The notes under the pieces are model-generated. The model ran no database searches and was not told the DNA's origin. It saw only the letters and a list, made by a program, of their open reading frames with translations. The position numbers and the translations under genes were made by a program. Shown here in pieces: positions 25,659-35,522 of a stretch of DNA of 64,000 nucleotides; positions within the stretch are counted from its first letter, which is position 1, and each line of letters opens with the position of its first letter. The DNA lies in the NCBI GenBank assembly GCA_965243545.1, contig OZ251573.1:3038001-3102000 (forward strand), in the 5' to 3' direction. Source of the stretch: CATQHW01 sp965243545. GTDB taxonomy: Bacteria; Spirochaetota; Spirochaetia; SZUA-6; Bin103.

Positions 25659-27019
25659 GACGCCATCTCCACGGCCGGCGCCTCGGCGATCGCCTCGGCG
25701 ACCTCTCCTTCGACGGAGAGCGGCGCGGCGCCGGTGACGCGCACGGGGACGATGCGGCCCGGCGTCAGGTCCGGCTGCGCCGGGAACCGCACGATCACCC
25801 GGCCCTCGGTCCTGCCGGTCAGATAGCCGGCGCGGCGCGCCGGCCCCTCGACCAGCACCGGTTGCGTGGTTCCGACCAGAGCCGCGTTGTGCGCGCCGGC
25901 CGACCGCTGCAGCTCCTCCGACAGGATACGCACCCGTTCCTTCTTCACCGCGGCCGGCACGTCGTCCGCCCAGCGCGAGCTGGCGGCGCCCGGACGCGGC
26001 GAGTAGGCGGCGACGTAGGCCATGTTGAACCGGAACTCGCGCATGGCCCGGCGGGTCCGCTCGAACTGCTCGCCGGTCTCTCCCGTGAAGCCGACGATGA
26101 CGTCGGTCGACAACGTGGCCTGCGGCAGGATCTGCCGGATCTGTTCGACGATGCGGCGGTAGCGGTCGAGCCGGTAGTTGCGGTTCATGCGGATCAGCAC
26201 CTTGTCGTCCCCGGACTGCAGCGGCAGGTGGACCTGCTTGGCGAGCGAGGGGTGAGCGGCCATCGTCCGCAGCACCTCGACCGACATGTCCTGCGGATGC
26301 GGCGAGGTGAAGTATACCCAAATCGTGCGGCCGGCCTTCTCGCACACTTCGGCTACCCGGTGGAGCAGCTCGGCGAAGCTGCATTCGCCGGATGCGTCGG
26401 CGCCGTAGGAGTTGACGTTCTGGCCGAGCAGCGTGATCGAACGGTAGCCGGCGGCGGCCAACCGGGCCACCTCGTCGACGATGCCGGCCGACGGCCGCGA
26501 CACCTCCCGCCCGCGGGTGTACGGGACGGCGCAGAAGGTGCAGAACTTGTCGCAGCCGTTCTGGATCGGCACGAACGCCGCGAACGGTGAGGAGTAGCGC
26601 GGCGCGATCTTCCAGAAGGCGTCGTCGGCGCTGAGATACCCGCCGCCGCTGAGATGCCCGCCGCCGGAGGCGGCCGTCATGACTCCGTCCTGGCGGATCA
26701 GGTCGGGCAGCGACGGCACGTCGGCGGTGCGGACCAGGAAGTCGAACTTGCCGGCCAGCCGCGGTTCGTCGTGCGGCAGCACGCACCCGGAGACGAAGGT
26801 GAGCAGCGGCCGCTCCCGCTTCCAGGCGTTCCAGCGCTCGATGCGGGCGTCGACCCGGTCGATCGCCCGCTGACGCACCGAGCAGGCGACCGCGCCGATC
26901 AGCTCCGCGTCTTCCTCACGCTCGGTCCTCTCGAACCCCGCGGAGTCCAGCACCGCGGCGATCCGTTCGGTGTCGGACAGGTTCATCTGGCAGCCGAACG
27001 ACACCAGATGGTACGTCAT
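25655..27019 (-). CDS. miaB: tRNA-2-methylthio-N6-dimethylallyladenosine synthase
   Basis: Radical-SAM methylthiotransferase modifying A37 of tRNAs that carry i6A. About 454 residues. The UPF0004 domain has its three cluster cysteines in SFGCQMN, ACSVRQRA and FVSGCVLPH; the radical SAM motif is CDKFCTFCAVPYTRGRE (CxxxCxxC); a C-terminal TRAM-like segment (TQPVLVEGPARR ... GRVIVRF) follows. The ATG at 27019 gives the standard MTYHLVSFGCQMN start; ATGs at 27034 and 27058 are alternatives. Its substrate depends on dimethylallyl diphosphate, made by the mevalonate enzymes immediately downstream, a sensible pairing. miaA is not in the window. Confidence 0.94.
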   Translation of the reverse strand: MTYHLVSFGCQMNLSDTERIAAVLDSAGFERTEREEDAELIGAVACSVRQRAIDRVDARIERWNAWKRERPLLTFVSGCVLPHDEPRLAGKFDFLVRTADVPSLPDLIRQDGVMTAASGGGHLSGGGYLSADDAFWKIAPRYSSPFAAFVPIQNGCDKFCTFCAVPYTRGREVSRPSAGIVDEVARLAAAGYRSITLLGQNVNSYGADASGECSFAELLHRVAEVCEKAGRTIWVYFTSPHPQDMSVEVLRTMAAHPSLAKQVHLPLQSGDDKVLIRMNRNYRLDRYRRIVEQIRQILPQATLSTDVIVGFTGETGEQFERTRRAMREFRFNMAYVAAYSPRPGAASSRWADDVPAAVKKERVRILSEELQRSAGAHNAALVGTTQPVLVEGPARRAGYLTGRTEGRVIVRFPAQPDLTPGRIVPVRVTGAAPLSVEGEVAEAIAEAPAVEMAS

Positions 27020-27077
27020 GGCGATGCCGAGCATACTGTCTGCCGCCGCTATCGACAACCGCCGCGCACGGGCCGCC

Positions 27078-27716
27078 TCAGAAGTAGACCTCCGCGAACA
27101 GGCGTTCGCTCGGCACGCCCTGTTCCTTGAGGAGATCGAAGGCGGCGAAGATCATGGCGCTGTTGCCGCACAGGAAGCACGGGGTGGAGGCGGCTACCGG
27201 ATGGCGGCGCAGGTAATCGGTGACGCGGCCTGAAAATCCGCCGGTCCCGCGGCTCACGCACGGGACGTACCGGTCCGGCCGATACGCCGCCGAATCGTAG
27301 CAGTCGTCGAGCGTGCGCACGCCGTGCAGCAGCAGGTAATCGAGTCCGGGATCGCTCCGCACCATGGCGTGGAACGGCGCGATGCCGGTCCCGGAGGCCA
27401 CGAACAGCAGCGGCCCGCGCGCCTGTTCGGCAGCGACGGTGAAGAAGCCGAACGGCCCCTCCACGTCGAGCGGACTGCCGGCCGGCAGGCGCCGCAGACG
27501 GCAGGAGACCGAGCCGTCCGTCACCTCCTTGACGAGCACCTCCAGGTAGGGGTCGCCGGCGCCGGAGTAGACGGAGTACTCGCGCGTTTCGACGTCGCCG
27601 GCCGCCCCCACGGTGACGTACTGCCCCGGCGTGAACCGGAGCGCCCCGCGTTCGACGCGCAACACGTAGGCGCTCGGTGACAGGTCGCGGCGGCCGAGCA
27701 GCGTGTGGCGGGGCAC
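27078..27716 (-). CDS. Ferredoxin--NADP+ reductase-type flavoprotein
   Basis: 212 residues from a GTG at 27716, 13 bases after mnmG. The FAD domain shows the FNR signature REYSVYSG (RxYS), then PLDVEGPFGFF, and the NAD(P) domain starts with LLFVASGTGIAPFHAMV and ends CGNSAMIFAAFDLLKEQG and a terminal aromatic (VYF), all typical of ferredoxin-NADP reductases. No ferredoxin domain is fused. It may supply electrons for the Fe-S enzymes MiaB and QueG encoded in the same gene run; this is inferred from position only. Confidence 0.85.
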   Translation of the reverse strand: MPRHTLLGRRDLSPSAYVLRVERGALRFTPGQYVTVGAAGDVETREYSVYSGAGDPYLEVLVKEVTDGSVSCRLRRLPAGSPLDVEGPFGFFTVAAEQARGPLLFVASGTGIAPFHAMVRSDPGLDYLLLHGVRTLDDCYDSAAYRPDRYVPCVSRGTGGFSGRVTDYLRRHPVAASTPCFLCGNSAMIFAAFDLLKEQGVPSERLFAEVYF

Positions 27717-27729
27717 GATCGGGCTCGAT

Positions 27730-29640
27730 TCAGCGGTGCAGCGCGACGCGCAGCACGTTGAGATCGGCCGGGGTGACGCCGGCCACGCGCGTCGCCTGGC
27801 CGAAGCTCGCCGGGCGGATGCGGGCCAGCGTCTCGGCCGCCTCCGCGGACAACGACCGCACCGCCGCGTAGTCGAACGCCGCCGGAATCGGCAGCGCCTC
27901 ATGCCTGGCCTGCCGCTCGATGAGCTGCCGTTCGCGCCGGACGTAGCCGGCGTACCGCACCTCGGCGGCCACCTGGGCGCAGAGCGGACCGTCGGCAAGG
28001 AGCGGGCGGAGCGCGGGCACGCCGGCCGCGCCGGCGGCGGCCAGCAGATCGCCGAACGGCACCTCCGGGCGGCGGGCCAGGTTGGCGATCGGCGCCGGCG
28101 CGTCGATCGGCGCGGCGCCGGCGGAGCGCAGCAGCGCCGCCACCGCGCGCGGCGCCGCGCGGACCGTTTCCAGGGCGCGCAGAGCGTCCGCTACCGCCGC
28201 CGCGCGCGCGGCCACGCGCCGGTAGCCGGCGTCGGAGACCAGCCCCAGCCGGTGGCCGTGGCGCGCCAGGCGGCGTTCGGCGTTGTCCTGCCGCAACACC
28301 AGCCGGTGCTCGGCGCGCGAGGTGAACATGCGGTACGGCTCGCGCCATTCGCGGGTGGTCAGGTCGTCGATCATCACGCCGATGTACGCCTCGCTACGGG
28401 CGAGCGTGAACGGCGGCCGGCCGTGCGCCCGGCACGCGGCGTTGACGCCGGCCATCAGACCGAGCGCCGCCGCCTCCTCGTACCCGGAGGTGCCGCACAC
28501 CTGTCCGGCCAGAAACAGCCCGGGCACCGCGCGCGTCTCGAGCGTCGGCCCCAGCTGGTGCGCCGGCACGCTTTCGTACTCGACGGCGTAGCCGGGCCGC
28601 GCCATGCGCGCCCGTTCCAGCCCCGGAATGGTGGCCAGCGCCGCCGCCTGCACCTCGCGCGGCAACGACGTCGAGAAGCCGTTGAGGTAGATCAGGCCGC
28701 TGTGCAGGCCGTCCGGCTCAATGAAGAGCTGATGCCGGTCCCGGTCCGCAAAGCGGACCAGCTTGTCTTCTATCGACGGGCAGTAGCGCGGTCCGCGGCC
28801 GGCGATCGCGCCGGTAAAGATCGGCGACCGGCCGAAGCCGGTGCGGAGCGCCGCGTGCGTGGCGGCGGTGGTGTGCGTGATATGGCAGCTCACCTGCGGC
28901 ATGACCGGAAAGGATGCGCGGGGCGTGCGCCCGGAGAACGGCTGCGGGTCGGCGTCTCCGGCCTGTTCCCGGCACGCCGACAGGTCGACCGAGTCGCGAT
29001 AGAGGCGCGGCGGCGTGCCGGTCTTGAGCCGGTGGGTCGCCAGGCCGGCGCGCGCCAGCCACCCGCCCAGGCCGACCGCCGCCGGCTCGCCGGCGCGTCC
29101 GCCGACGGTCGGCTGCAGACCGGTGTACATGACCGCGTCCAGGAAGGTGCCGGACGCTATCACCAGCGCCCGGCAGGCGATTCGCCGGCCGTCGCCGAGC
29201 GTCACCGCGGACACCCCGCCGCCGGCGCGCTCGGCCGCGACGATGGTGCCGGTGACGATGCGGATGCCGTCGAGCGACTCGACGTGCTCCCGCGCGCAAC
29301 GCGCATACGATTCGCGGTCCGACTGGCAGCGCGTCGACCAGACGGCCGGCCCCTTGGAGCGGTTGAGGATACGGAACTGGATGCCGGTGCGGTCGGCCAG
29401 CTCGCCCATCACGCCGCCGAGCGCGTCGACCTCATGGACCAGATGCGCCTTGGCGGTCCCGCCGATCGCCGGGTTGCACGACATGCGGCCGATCGCCGCC
29501 GGGTCCATGGTGACCAGCGCCACCGAGCAGCCCATGCGCGCCGCGGCGCTGGCCGCCTCGATGCCGGCGTGGCCGCCGCCGAGCACGACCACGTCGGCAG
29601 TTTCGATCGCCGCGGCTCCGTCCCGACCCGTTCCGCTCAC
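27730..29640 (-). CDS. mnmG: tRNA uridine-5-carboxymethylaminomethyl modification enzyme
   Basis: A 636-residue FAD protein (GidA) that with MnmE installs the cmnm5 group at U34. The N-terminal FAD motif VVVLGGGHAGIEAA, then MSCNPAIGGTAKAHLV and the catalytic-Cys segments typical of GidA, and later FTSRAEHRLVLRQDNA and the helical C-terminal domain with YAGYVRRERQLIER are present. The start is a GTG 7 bases after the mnmE stop. mnmE and mnmG adjacent on one transcript match the functional complex. Confidence 0.96.
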   Translation of the reverse strand: MSGTGRDGAAAIETADVVVLGGGHAGIEAASAAARMGCSVALVTMDPAAIGRMSCNPAIGGTAKAHLVHEVDALGGVMGELADRTGIQFRILNRSKGPAVWSTRCQSDRESYARCAREHVESLDGIRIVTGTIVAAERAGGGVSAVTLGDGRRIACRALVIASGTFLDAVMYTGLQPTVGGRAGEPAAVGLGGWLARAGLATHRLKTGTPPRLYRDSVDLSACREQAGDADPQPFSGRTPRASFPVMPQVSCHITHTTAATHAALRTGFGRSPIFTGAIAGRGPRYCPSIEDKLVRFADRDRHQLFIEPDGLHSGLIYLNGFSTSLPREVQAAALATIPGLERARMARPGYAVEYESVPAHQLGPTLETRAVPGLFLAGQVCGTSGYEEAAALGLMAGVNAACRAHGRPPFTLARSEAYIGVMIDDLTTREWREPYRMFTSRAEHRLVLRQDNAERRLARHGHRLGLVSDAGYRRVAARAAAVADALRALETVRAAPRAVAALLRSAGAAPIDAPAPIANLARRPEVPFGDLLAAAGAAGVPALRPLLADGPLCAQVAAEVRYAGYVRRERQLIERQARHEALPIPAAFDYAAVRSLSAEAAETLARIRPASFGQATRVAGVTPADLNVLRVALHR

Positions 29641-29647
29641 CGGCCGC

Positions 29648-31035
29648 TCACTTGCCTATGCAGAACCGCTCGAAGATGCGGTTGAGCAGATCGTCGGTGG
29701 TCACCACGCCCAGAATCTCGTCCAGACAGGCGGTCGCCTTGCGCAGGTGGACGGCGACCACCTCCGCCCCCGCGCCGCCGCCGGCGCCGGCGCCGAGCAG
29801 CCCGACGGCCGCTTCGACCTCGGCCAGCGCGTCGCGGAACGCCCGGCGGTGGCGGGCGCCGGCGACCGCGGCGCCGTGCTCGGTGTAGTCGACCCCGGCC
29901 GCCCGCGAGCGGAGGGCCGCGGCCAGCTCGGTGATGCCGGCGCCGGTGCGCGCCGACACCAGCAGCGCGCCGTCCGGCGGCGCGGCCGGCGCCCCGTGGA
30001 GCAGGTCGGCCTTGTTGAGCACCGGCAGCAGCCGGTCCGGGGCGATCATCTCCTCCACCTCCGCGCGCACGGGCGCGGCAAAGCCGGTCCGGGCGTCGCC
30101 GACCAGGATCGCCACGTCGGCCTGCGCAGCCGCCTCGCGCGTGCGCTCGATGCCGGCCCGCTCGACGCCGCCGGTCCCGGGCCGGATGCCGGCGGTGTCG
30201 CACAGCCGCACGCGCATGCCGGCGATCGACAGGTCCTCCCGGATCACGTCGCGGGTGGTGCCCGGCGCCGCGTCGACGATGGCCCGGTCGGCGCCGGCCA
30301 GCCGGTTGAGGATCGACGACTTGCCGACGTTGGGGGGCCCGACGATGGCGGCGTTGACGCCGTCGTAGGGCTGCTCGGCGTAGAGCGGGTCGGACGCCGC
30401 TTGCGTCAGCAGCTCGGCCACCGCCGCCAGCCGCGCGCGCACGGCGCCACGGTCGGCAAGATCGCCCTCCTCCTCGGCAAAGTCGAGCTCGACTTCCAGC
30501 TCGCTGCGCGCGTCGAGCAACCCTTCGCGGATCGGCTCCACCAGGGCGGCGACGGCGCCGTCCAGGCGCGCCCGCGCGCCGCGCAGGGCGGTGTCCGCGG
30601 AGCCGCGGATCAGGTCGGCCACCGCTTCCGCCTGCGACAGGTCGAGGCGGCCGGCCAGGAACGCGCGCTTGGTGAACTCGCCCGGGCTGGCGGCGGCCAC
30701 CGGCGGATCGCCAGCCAGGAGCGTGTCGACGATGCGCGCCGCCAGCAGCGGGTTGCCGTGACAGGTGATCTCCACGCAGTCCTCGCCGGTGTAGGAGCGG
30801 GGCGCGCGGAACACCGTCACCACCACGTCGTCGACCGGCTCCGCGGCCGGCTCCGCGCCGGCCATCAGGTAGCCGTAGTGGGCGGTGTGCGAGGCGGCGC
30901 GGCGCAGGTCCGCGCCGCGGAAGCGCGCCGCCACCGCCGCCACCGCCTGCGGGCCGGACAGCCGCACGATGGCCAGCGCCCCGGTTCCCGGCGGGGTGGC
31001 GACCGCCACGACCGTCTCCGCCTCCGGCGCGCCGC

Positions 31036-31039
<4 letters not shown>
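29648..31039 (-). CDS. mnmE: tRNA modification GTPase
   Basis: 463 residues. N-terminal THF-binding domain (VAVATPPGTGALAIVRLSGP), helical domain, inserted G domain with the P-loop GPPNVGKSSILNRLAG, G2 TTRD, G3 DTAGI and NKADL, and the strictly conserved C-terminal CIGK. It forms the MnmEG complex with the downstream gene product. The start codon overlaps the queG stop as ATGA. No abnormality was seen. Confidence 0.96.
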
Positions 31040-32241
<1,202 letters not shown>

Positions 32242-32260
32242 GGCGGCGCGCCGGCGGCGG

Positions 32261-32668
32261 CTACAAGGAGCAGCGGCAGCCGCCGCAGGAGGTGATCCGT
32301 TCGGCGACGACGCTGATGGCGATCTCTCCGGCCAGCCGGGTGCCGTGCCGGTCATGTTCCAGTTCATGCAGGTCGAACGCCTGCGGACCGTCGTCCCCCG
32401 GCAGGCCGTACATGACCGCGATCGCCCCCTGCAGGGCAACGAGCTGCTTGGTCAGCATGAACGCCTGCACGTCGTCGAGCCGGGGATCGATCAGGTCGCC
32501 GGCGGGCGCCGCCAGCAGCGAGCGCGCCGGCATGTCCCGGATCACGGGGAGCAACTCCGAGCCGCCGACCGGCTGCCGGCAGGTGAGCTTGTGGACGGAG
32601 AAGCCGCGGATCCGGTCCCGGTCATCGAGCTCCAGCGTCAGCCGCTCGGTCTGGTCGCTGCACGGCAC
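32261..32668 (-). CDS. Small Cys-containing protein, possibly NifU/SufU-like
   Basis: 135 residues from a GTG at 32668, 7 bases after the cupin stop. The pattern LTLELDDRDRIRGFSVHKLT-CRQPVGG, then a helical stretch ending DDVQAFMLTKQLVALQGAI, faintly recalls Fe-S scaffold (NifU N-terminal) proteins, with cysteines at residue 3, in LTCRQP and in the C-terminal SCGGCRC. The resemblance is too weak to assign. The C-terminal CGGCRC could bind a metal or cluster, which would suit the neighbouring Fe-S enzymes QueG and MiaB. Confidence 0.55.
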   Translation of the reverse strand: MPCSDQTERLTLELDDRDRIRGFSVHKLTCRQPVGGSELLPVIRDMPARSLLAAPAGDLIDPRLDDVQAFMLTKQLVALQGAIAVMYGLPGDDGPQAFDLHELEHDRHGTRLAGEIAISVVAERITSCGGCRCSL

Positions 32669-32675
32669 GGCGGGC

Positions 32676-33020
32676 TCAGTCCGCGTCCGGGGCGTACTCC
32701 GGCCGCATCGGCGAGAAGCACTCCACCGCCTCGGTGTCCTCCAGTACCTCGCAGCCGTGAAACTCCTCCGACGCAAAGAAGTAGCTGGAGCCGGCCGCGG
32801 CGATGAAGGTGTCGCCGTCCTGCCCCTTGCGGAACTTCAGCTTGCCGGAGATGACGTAGCCGTTCTGCACGGCGGCGTGGTTGTGCAGCGGGATGCGGGC
32901 GCCCTTGGTCATGCGGAAGTGACAGAGCATCGACTCCTCGCCGAACGACAGGGTGGTGCGGAAGATGCCCTCCGGGTTCTCGACCGTCTTGGCGGCGGCC
33001 AGGTCTGCGTTGCTGATCAT
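32676..33020 (-). CDS. Single-domain cupin protein
   Basis: 114 residues forming one cupin barrel. Motif 1 is approximated by IPLHNHAAVQNGYVISGKLK (HxH present, then Gln instead of the usual Glu position, and a terminal G), and motif 2 by AGSSYFFASEEFHGCEVLED with its His. Metal binding through the HxH and the second His is plausible. The substrate is unknown. It is the first gene of the long minus-strand run down to mvaK1; the 140-bp space upstream separates it from the divergent Uma2 gene. Confidence 0.75.
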   Translation of the reverse strand: MISNADLAAAKTVENPEGIFRTTLSFGEESMLCHFRMTKGARIPLHNHAAVQNGYVISGKLKFRKGQDGDTFIAAAGSSYFFASEEFHGCEVLEDTEAVECFSPMRPEYAPDAD

Positions 33021-33160
33021 CGGGTTACCTCACGGTGAACGGTATACGGGGTGCGCGGCCTATCTTACGCATACGCGGGCGCGGCGGAAAGCGGCGCGCG
33101 GCGGCGGCGGGTAGCGTTGCGCGGCCCGCCCGGAGTATGGTCGGCGCCGGAGGACCACGG

Positions 33161-33982
33161 ATGGTACGCATGGCAGGTACGGCGCTTGCTCCGGTCGCCC
33201 CGGCCGAGATCGAGTATCCCAGTTCGGACGGTGAGCCGGTGGCGGAGAGCGGTTTTCAACTCATTCCTCTGGTCTATGCGTTCGACGCGCTACGGCGGCG
33301 CTATGCCGGCCGGCAGGACGTGTTCGTGGCGGCCGACCTGCTGATCTACTACAAGGAGGGGAGCTTTACGTCGGTGGCGCCGGACGTGTTCGTGGTGATG
33401 GGAGCGGCGAATCATCTGCGGCACTCCTACCAGTTGTGGAAGGAACCCAAGGGGCCGGACTTCGTGCTGGAGATCACGTCGGCGAGCACCAAGGACAAGG
33501 ATCAGGGACCGAAGCGAGATGTCTACCGGGAGTTGGGCGTGCGGGAGTACTGGCAGTACGACCCGACGGGCGACTATCTGGAACCGCCGTTGCAAGGGTT
33601 GGAGCTGGTCCGGGGACGGTACCAGCGGTTGCCCATGGATGAGCTGGCCGACGGGACGTTGCGGCTGGTGAGCCGGGTGCTGGAGCTGGAAGTGCGGGAG
33701 GAGTCAGAAGGGCTGCGGTTCTACGATCCGGCAACGGAGAGCTATCTGCTGTCATCGGACGAAGAACAGGAGCGTCGGCAGCGCGCCGAGCAGGACTCGC
33801 AGTTGGAAGCCGCAGCCCACCGGCAGACGAAAACGCGGCTCCACGACGAAGCCGTAGCGCGCCGGGCGGCGGAAGCGCGCTTGGCCGACGAAGCCGCAGC
33901 CCATCGGCAGACCGAAGCGCGCCTCGCCGAACTCGAGGCGCTGCTCCGCGAACGGGGCCGGAACGACCCCACAAGCAGATAG
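33161..33982 (+). CDS. Uma2-family (DUF820) putative endonuclease with coiled-coil tail
   Basis: 273 residues from the ATG at 33161, preceded by GGAGG with 7-base spacing. Residues about 25-170 form the Uma2 domain, a PD-(D/E)xK-like fold: SVAPDVFVVMG carries the Asp, and FVLEITSASTKDKDQGPKRD the E-x-T plus Lys region, followed by VYRELGVREYWQYDP. Residues about 200-265 are an Ala/Arg/Glu-rich coiled coil with repeated HRQT(K/E)xRL units. Uma2 proteins are abundant in cyanobacteria and some other bacteria; their biological role is largely unknown. It is divergent from the cupin gene. Confidence 0.85.
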   Translation: MVRMAGTALAPVAPAEIEYPSSDGEPVAESGFQLIPLVYAFDALRRRYAGRQDVFVAADLLIYYKEGSFTSVAPDVFVVMGAANHLRHSYQLWKEPKGPDFVLEITSASTKDKDQGPKRDVYRELGVREYWQYDPTGDYLEPPLQGLELVRGRYQRLPMDELADGTLRLVSRVLELEVREESEGLRFYDPATESYLLSSDEEQERRQRAEQDSQLEAAAHRQTKTRLHDEAVARRAAEARLADEAAAHRQTEARLAELEALLRERGRNDPTSR

Positions 33983-34037
33983 CCCCCGGACGAATGCTGC
34001 ATTTGCAATCTCCTTGCCCGGGGCGTACCATGAAGGC

Positions 34038-34382
34038 GTGAGTGAAGCGACGGCGACCGCGCCCTACTCGGTCTCCATCAGCGACCGGGCCCGGCAGGAA
34101 ATACGGAGATTGGCGCCGGACAGGGGCTTCCTGCGCCTCTGGGTCACGGAGGGCGGCTGCTCCGGCATGACCTATCAGGCGTCCATGGACGAAACCCGCA
34201 CGCCGTTCGACGTGGTGGTGTACGACCGGGGCGGGGTCACCCTGCTGGCCGACCGCGACAGCGCCCGGTACCTGCGCCACCTGGACGTCGACTACTCCGA
34301 CGACCTGGTGAGCATGGGCTTCCGCTTCAGCAATCCGCACGCCACCAAGGCGTGCGGCTGCGGGGCCAGCTTCGCCCTGTAA
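34038..34382 (+). CDS. IscA/ErpA-type iron-sulphur carrier
   Basis: 114 residues from a GTG at 34038. HesB/IscA fold with the three conserved cysteines: Cys in TEGGCSGMTYQ and the C-terminal pair in KACGCGASF. LRLWVTEGGCSG and GFRFSNPHATKACGCG are family signatures. A-type carriers deliver Fe-S clusters to apo-proteins such as LipA and MiaB, both encoded nearby. Which A-type class it is (IscA, SufA, ErpA) cannot be separated here. Confidence 0.92.
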   Translation: MSEATATAPYSVSISDRARQEIRRLAPDRGFLRLWVTEGGCSGMTYQASMDETRTPFDVVVYDRGGVTLLADRDSARYLRHLDVDYSDDLVSMGFRFSNPHATKACGCGASFAL

Positions 34383-34406
34383 CGGGCGGCGGGGGAGCGG
34401 CGCGGG

Positions 34407-34628
34407 ATGGCGGTGCAGCCGGCCGACCTGACCGGCGGCGAATCGGTCTACTGCATCAACCAGGCGCAGCTGGCGCGCGCGTTCGAGCTGGCCGATGGCG
34501 ACGGCGATGACGGCGCGCGGATACGGGCCGCCCTTGCCGAGCTGGAGCAGGGCCTGTCGCGCAACCAGCGCGCCGCGCTCGCCTTCGTGCTGATCGACCG
34601 GCTGCTCAAGACGGCGCCGCGGGGATAG
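34407..34628 (+). CDS. Small hypothetical protein downstream of the A-type carrier
   Basis: 73 residues, largely helical by composition (AQLARAFELADG, AALAELEQGLSRNQRAALAF), starting at an ATG 24 bases after the iscA-like gene. There is one Cys near the N-terminus (VYCIN). No recognised domain. Codon use agrees with neighbours, so it is probably a real gene, co-transcribed with the carrier. It converges on lipA, leaving 12 bases. Confidence 0.5.
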   Translation: MAVQPADLTGGESVYCINQAQLARAFELADGDGDDGARIRAALAELEQGLSRNQRAALAFVLIDRLLKTAPRG

Positions 34629-34640
34629 CGGCGCGCCGGG

Positions 34641-35522
34641 TCACGCCGGGCAGGCGGCCGCCGTCGCCTGTTCCTCCGCGTGGTAGCTGGAGCGGACGAA
34701 CGGCCCGGCGTCGCAGGCGCGGAACCCCCGGTCCAGGGCGATGCGGCGCAGCCGGGCGAATTCGTCCGGGCGCCAGAAGCGCTTGACGCGGAGCTGCGTG
34801 CGGCCTGGCTGCAGGTACTGGCCCAGGTTGAGGATGTCGACGCCGGCGGCGCGCAGGTCGGCCATCGCCGCGACCACCTCGCCTTCTTCCTCGCCGAGCC
34901 CCAGCATCAGGCTCGACTTGGTCACGGCCGGCGCGTGCAGCTCCTTGACGGCGCGCAGGAAGCCGAGCGAACGGTCGTAGTCGGAGTGCGACCGCACCGC
35001 CGGCGTCAGCCGGCGTACCGTCTCCAGGTTGTGGGCGACGATGTCGGGGCGGCTGTCGACCAGCGCGGCAACGGAGGAGCGGCGCACGACCAGATCCGGG
35101 CCGGCCAGATCGGAGGGGAGCACCTCGATCCGGCAGGCGGGAGCGGCGGCGCGGATCGCGCCGACCGTGCGCGCCATGGCGCCGGCGCCGCCGTCGCGCA
35201 GGTCGTCGCGCGCCACCATGGTGACCACGACGTGGCGGAGCCCCATCCGCACCACCGACTCCGCCACGCGGCGCGGCTCGTCGCCGTCGACGGCGCCGGG
35301 CAGGCCGGTCTCCACCGAGCAGAACCGGCACCGCCGGGTGCAGACGTTGCCGAGTATCATGAAAGTAGCGGTGCCGTGCGTGCCCCAGCACTCATGGATG
35401 TTGGGGCAACGCGCCTCCTCGCATACGGTGTGGAGTCTCTGTGAACGGACGATGTTGCGTATCTGGAAGTAGCGCGGGTCGGAGGAGAGGCGCACCCGCA
35501 GCCACTCCGGCTTCGGCGCCAT
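34641..35522 (-). CDS. lipA: Lipoyl synthase
   Basis: Radical-SAM enzyme inserting sulphur into octanoyl-protein to make lipoate, about 293 residues from the ATG at 35522. Auxiliary cluster: CEEARCPNIHECW (three Cys). Radical SAM cluster: CTRRCRFCSVETG (CxxxCxxC). The C-terminal RSSYHAEE is the conserved serine motif that ligates the auxiliary cluster. It provides the cofactor for the E2 protein encoded at 15162. The start codon overlaps that of the divergent dus gene (CATG at 35520-35523). No lipB is adjacent. Confidence 0.95.
   Translation of the reverse strand: MAPKPEWLRVRLSSDPRYFQIRNIVRSQRLHTVCEEARCPNIHECWGTHGTATFMILGNVCTRRCRFCSVETGLPGAVDGDEPRRVAESVVRMGLRHVVVTMVARDDLRDGGAGAMARTVGAIRAAAPACRIEVLPSDLAGPDLVVRRSSVAALVDSRPDIVAHNLETVRRLTPAVRSHSDYDRSLGFLRAVKELHAPAVTKSSLMLGLGEEEGEVVAAMADLRAAGVDILNLGQYLQPGRTQLRVKRFWRPDEFARLRRIALDRGFRACDAGPFVRSSYHAEEQATAAACPA

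Noticed and set aside
27703..29685. A 660-codon plus-strand open frame opposite mnmG
   Set aside because: Mirror of a clear mnmG gene; composition typical of reverse-strand reading in GC-rich DNA.
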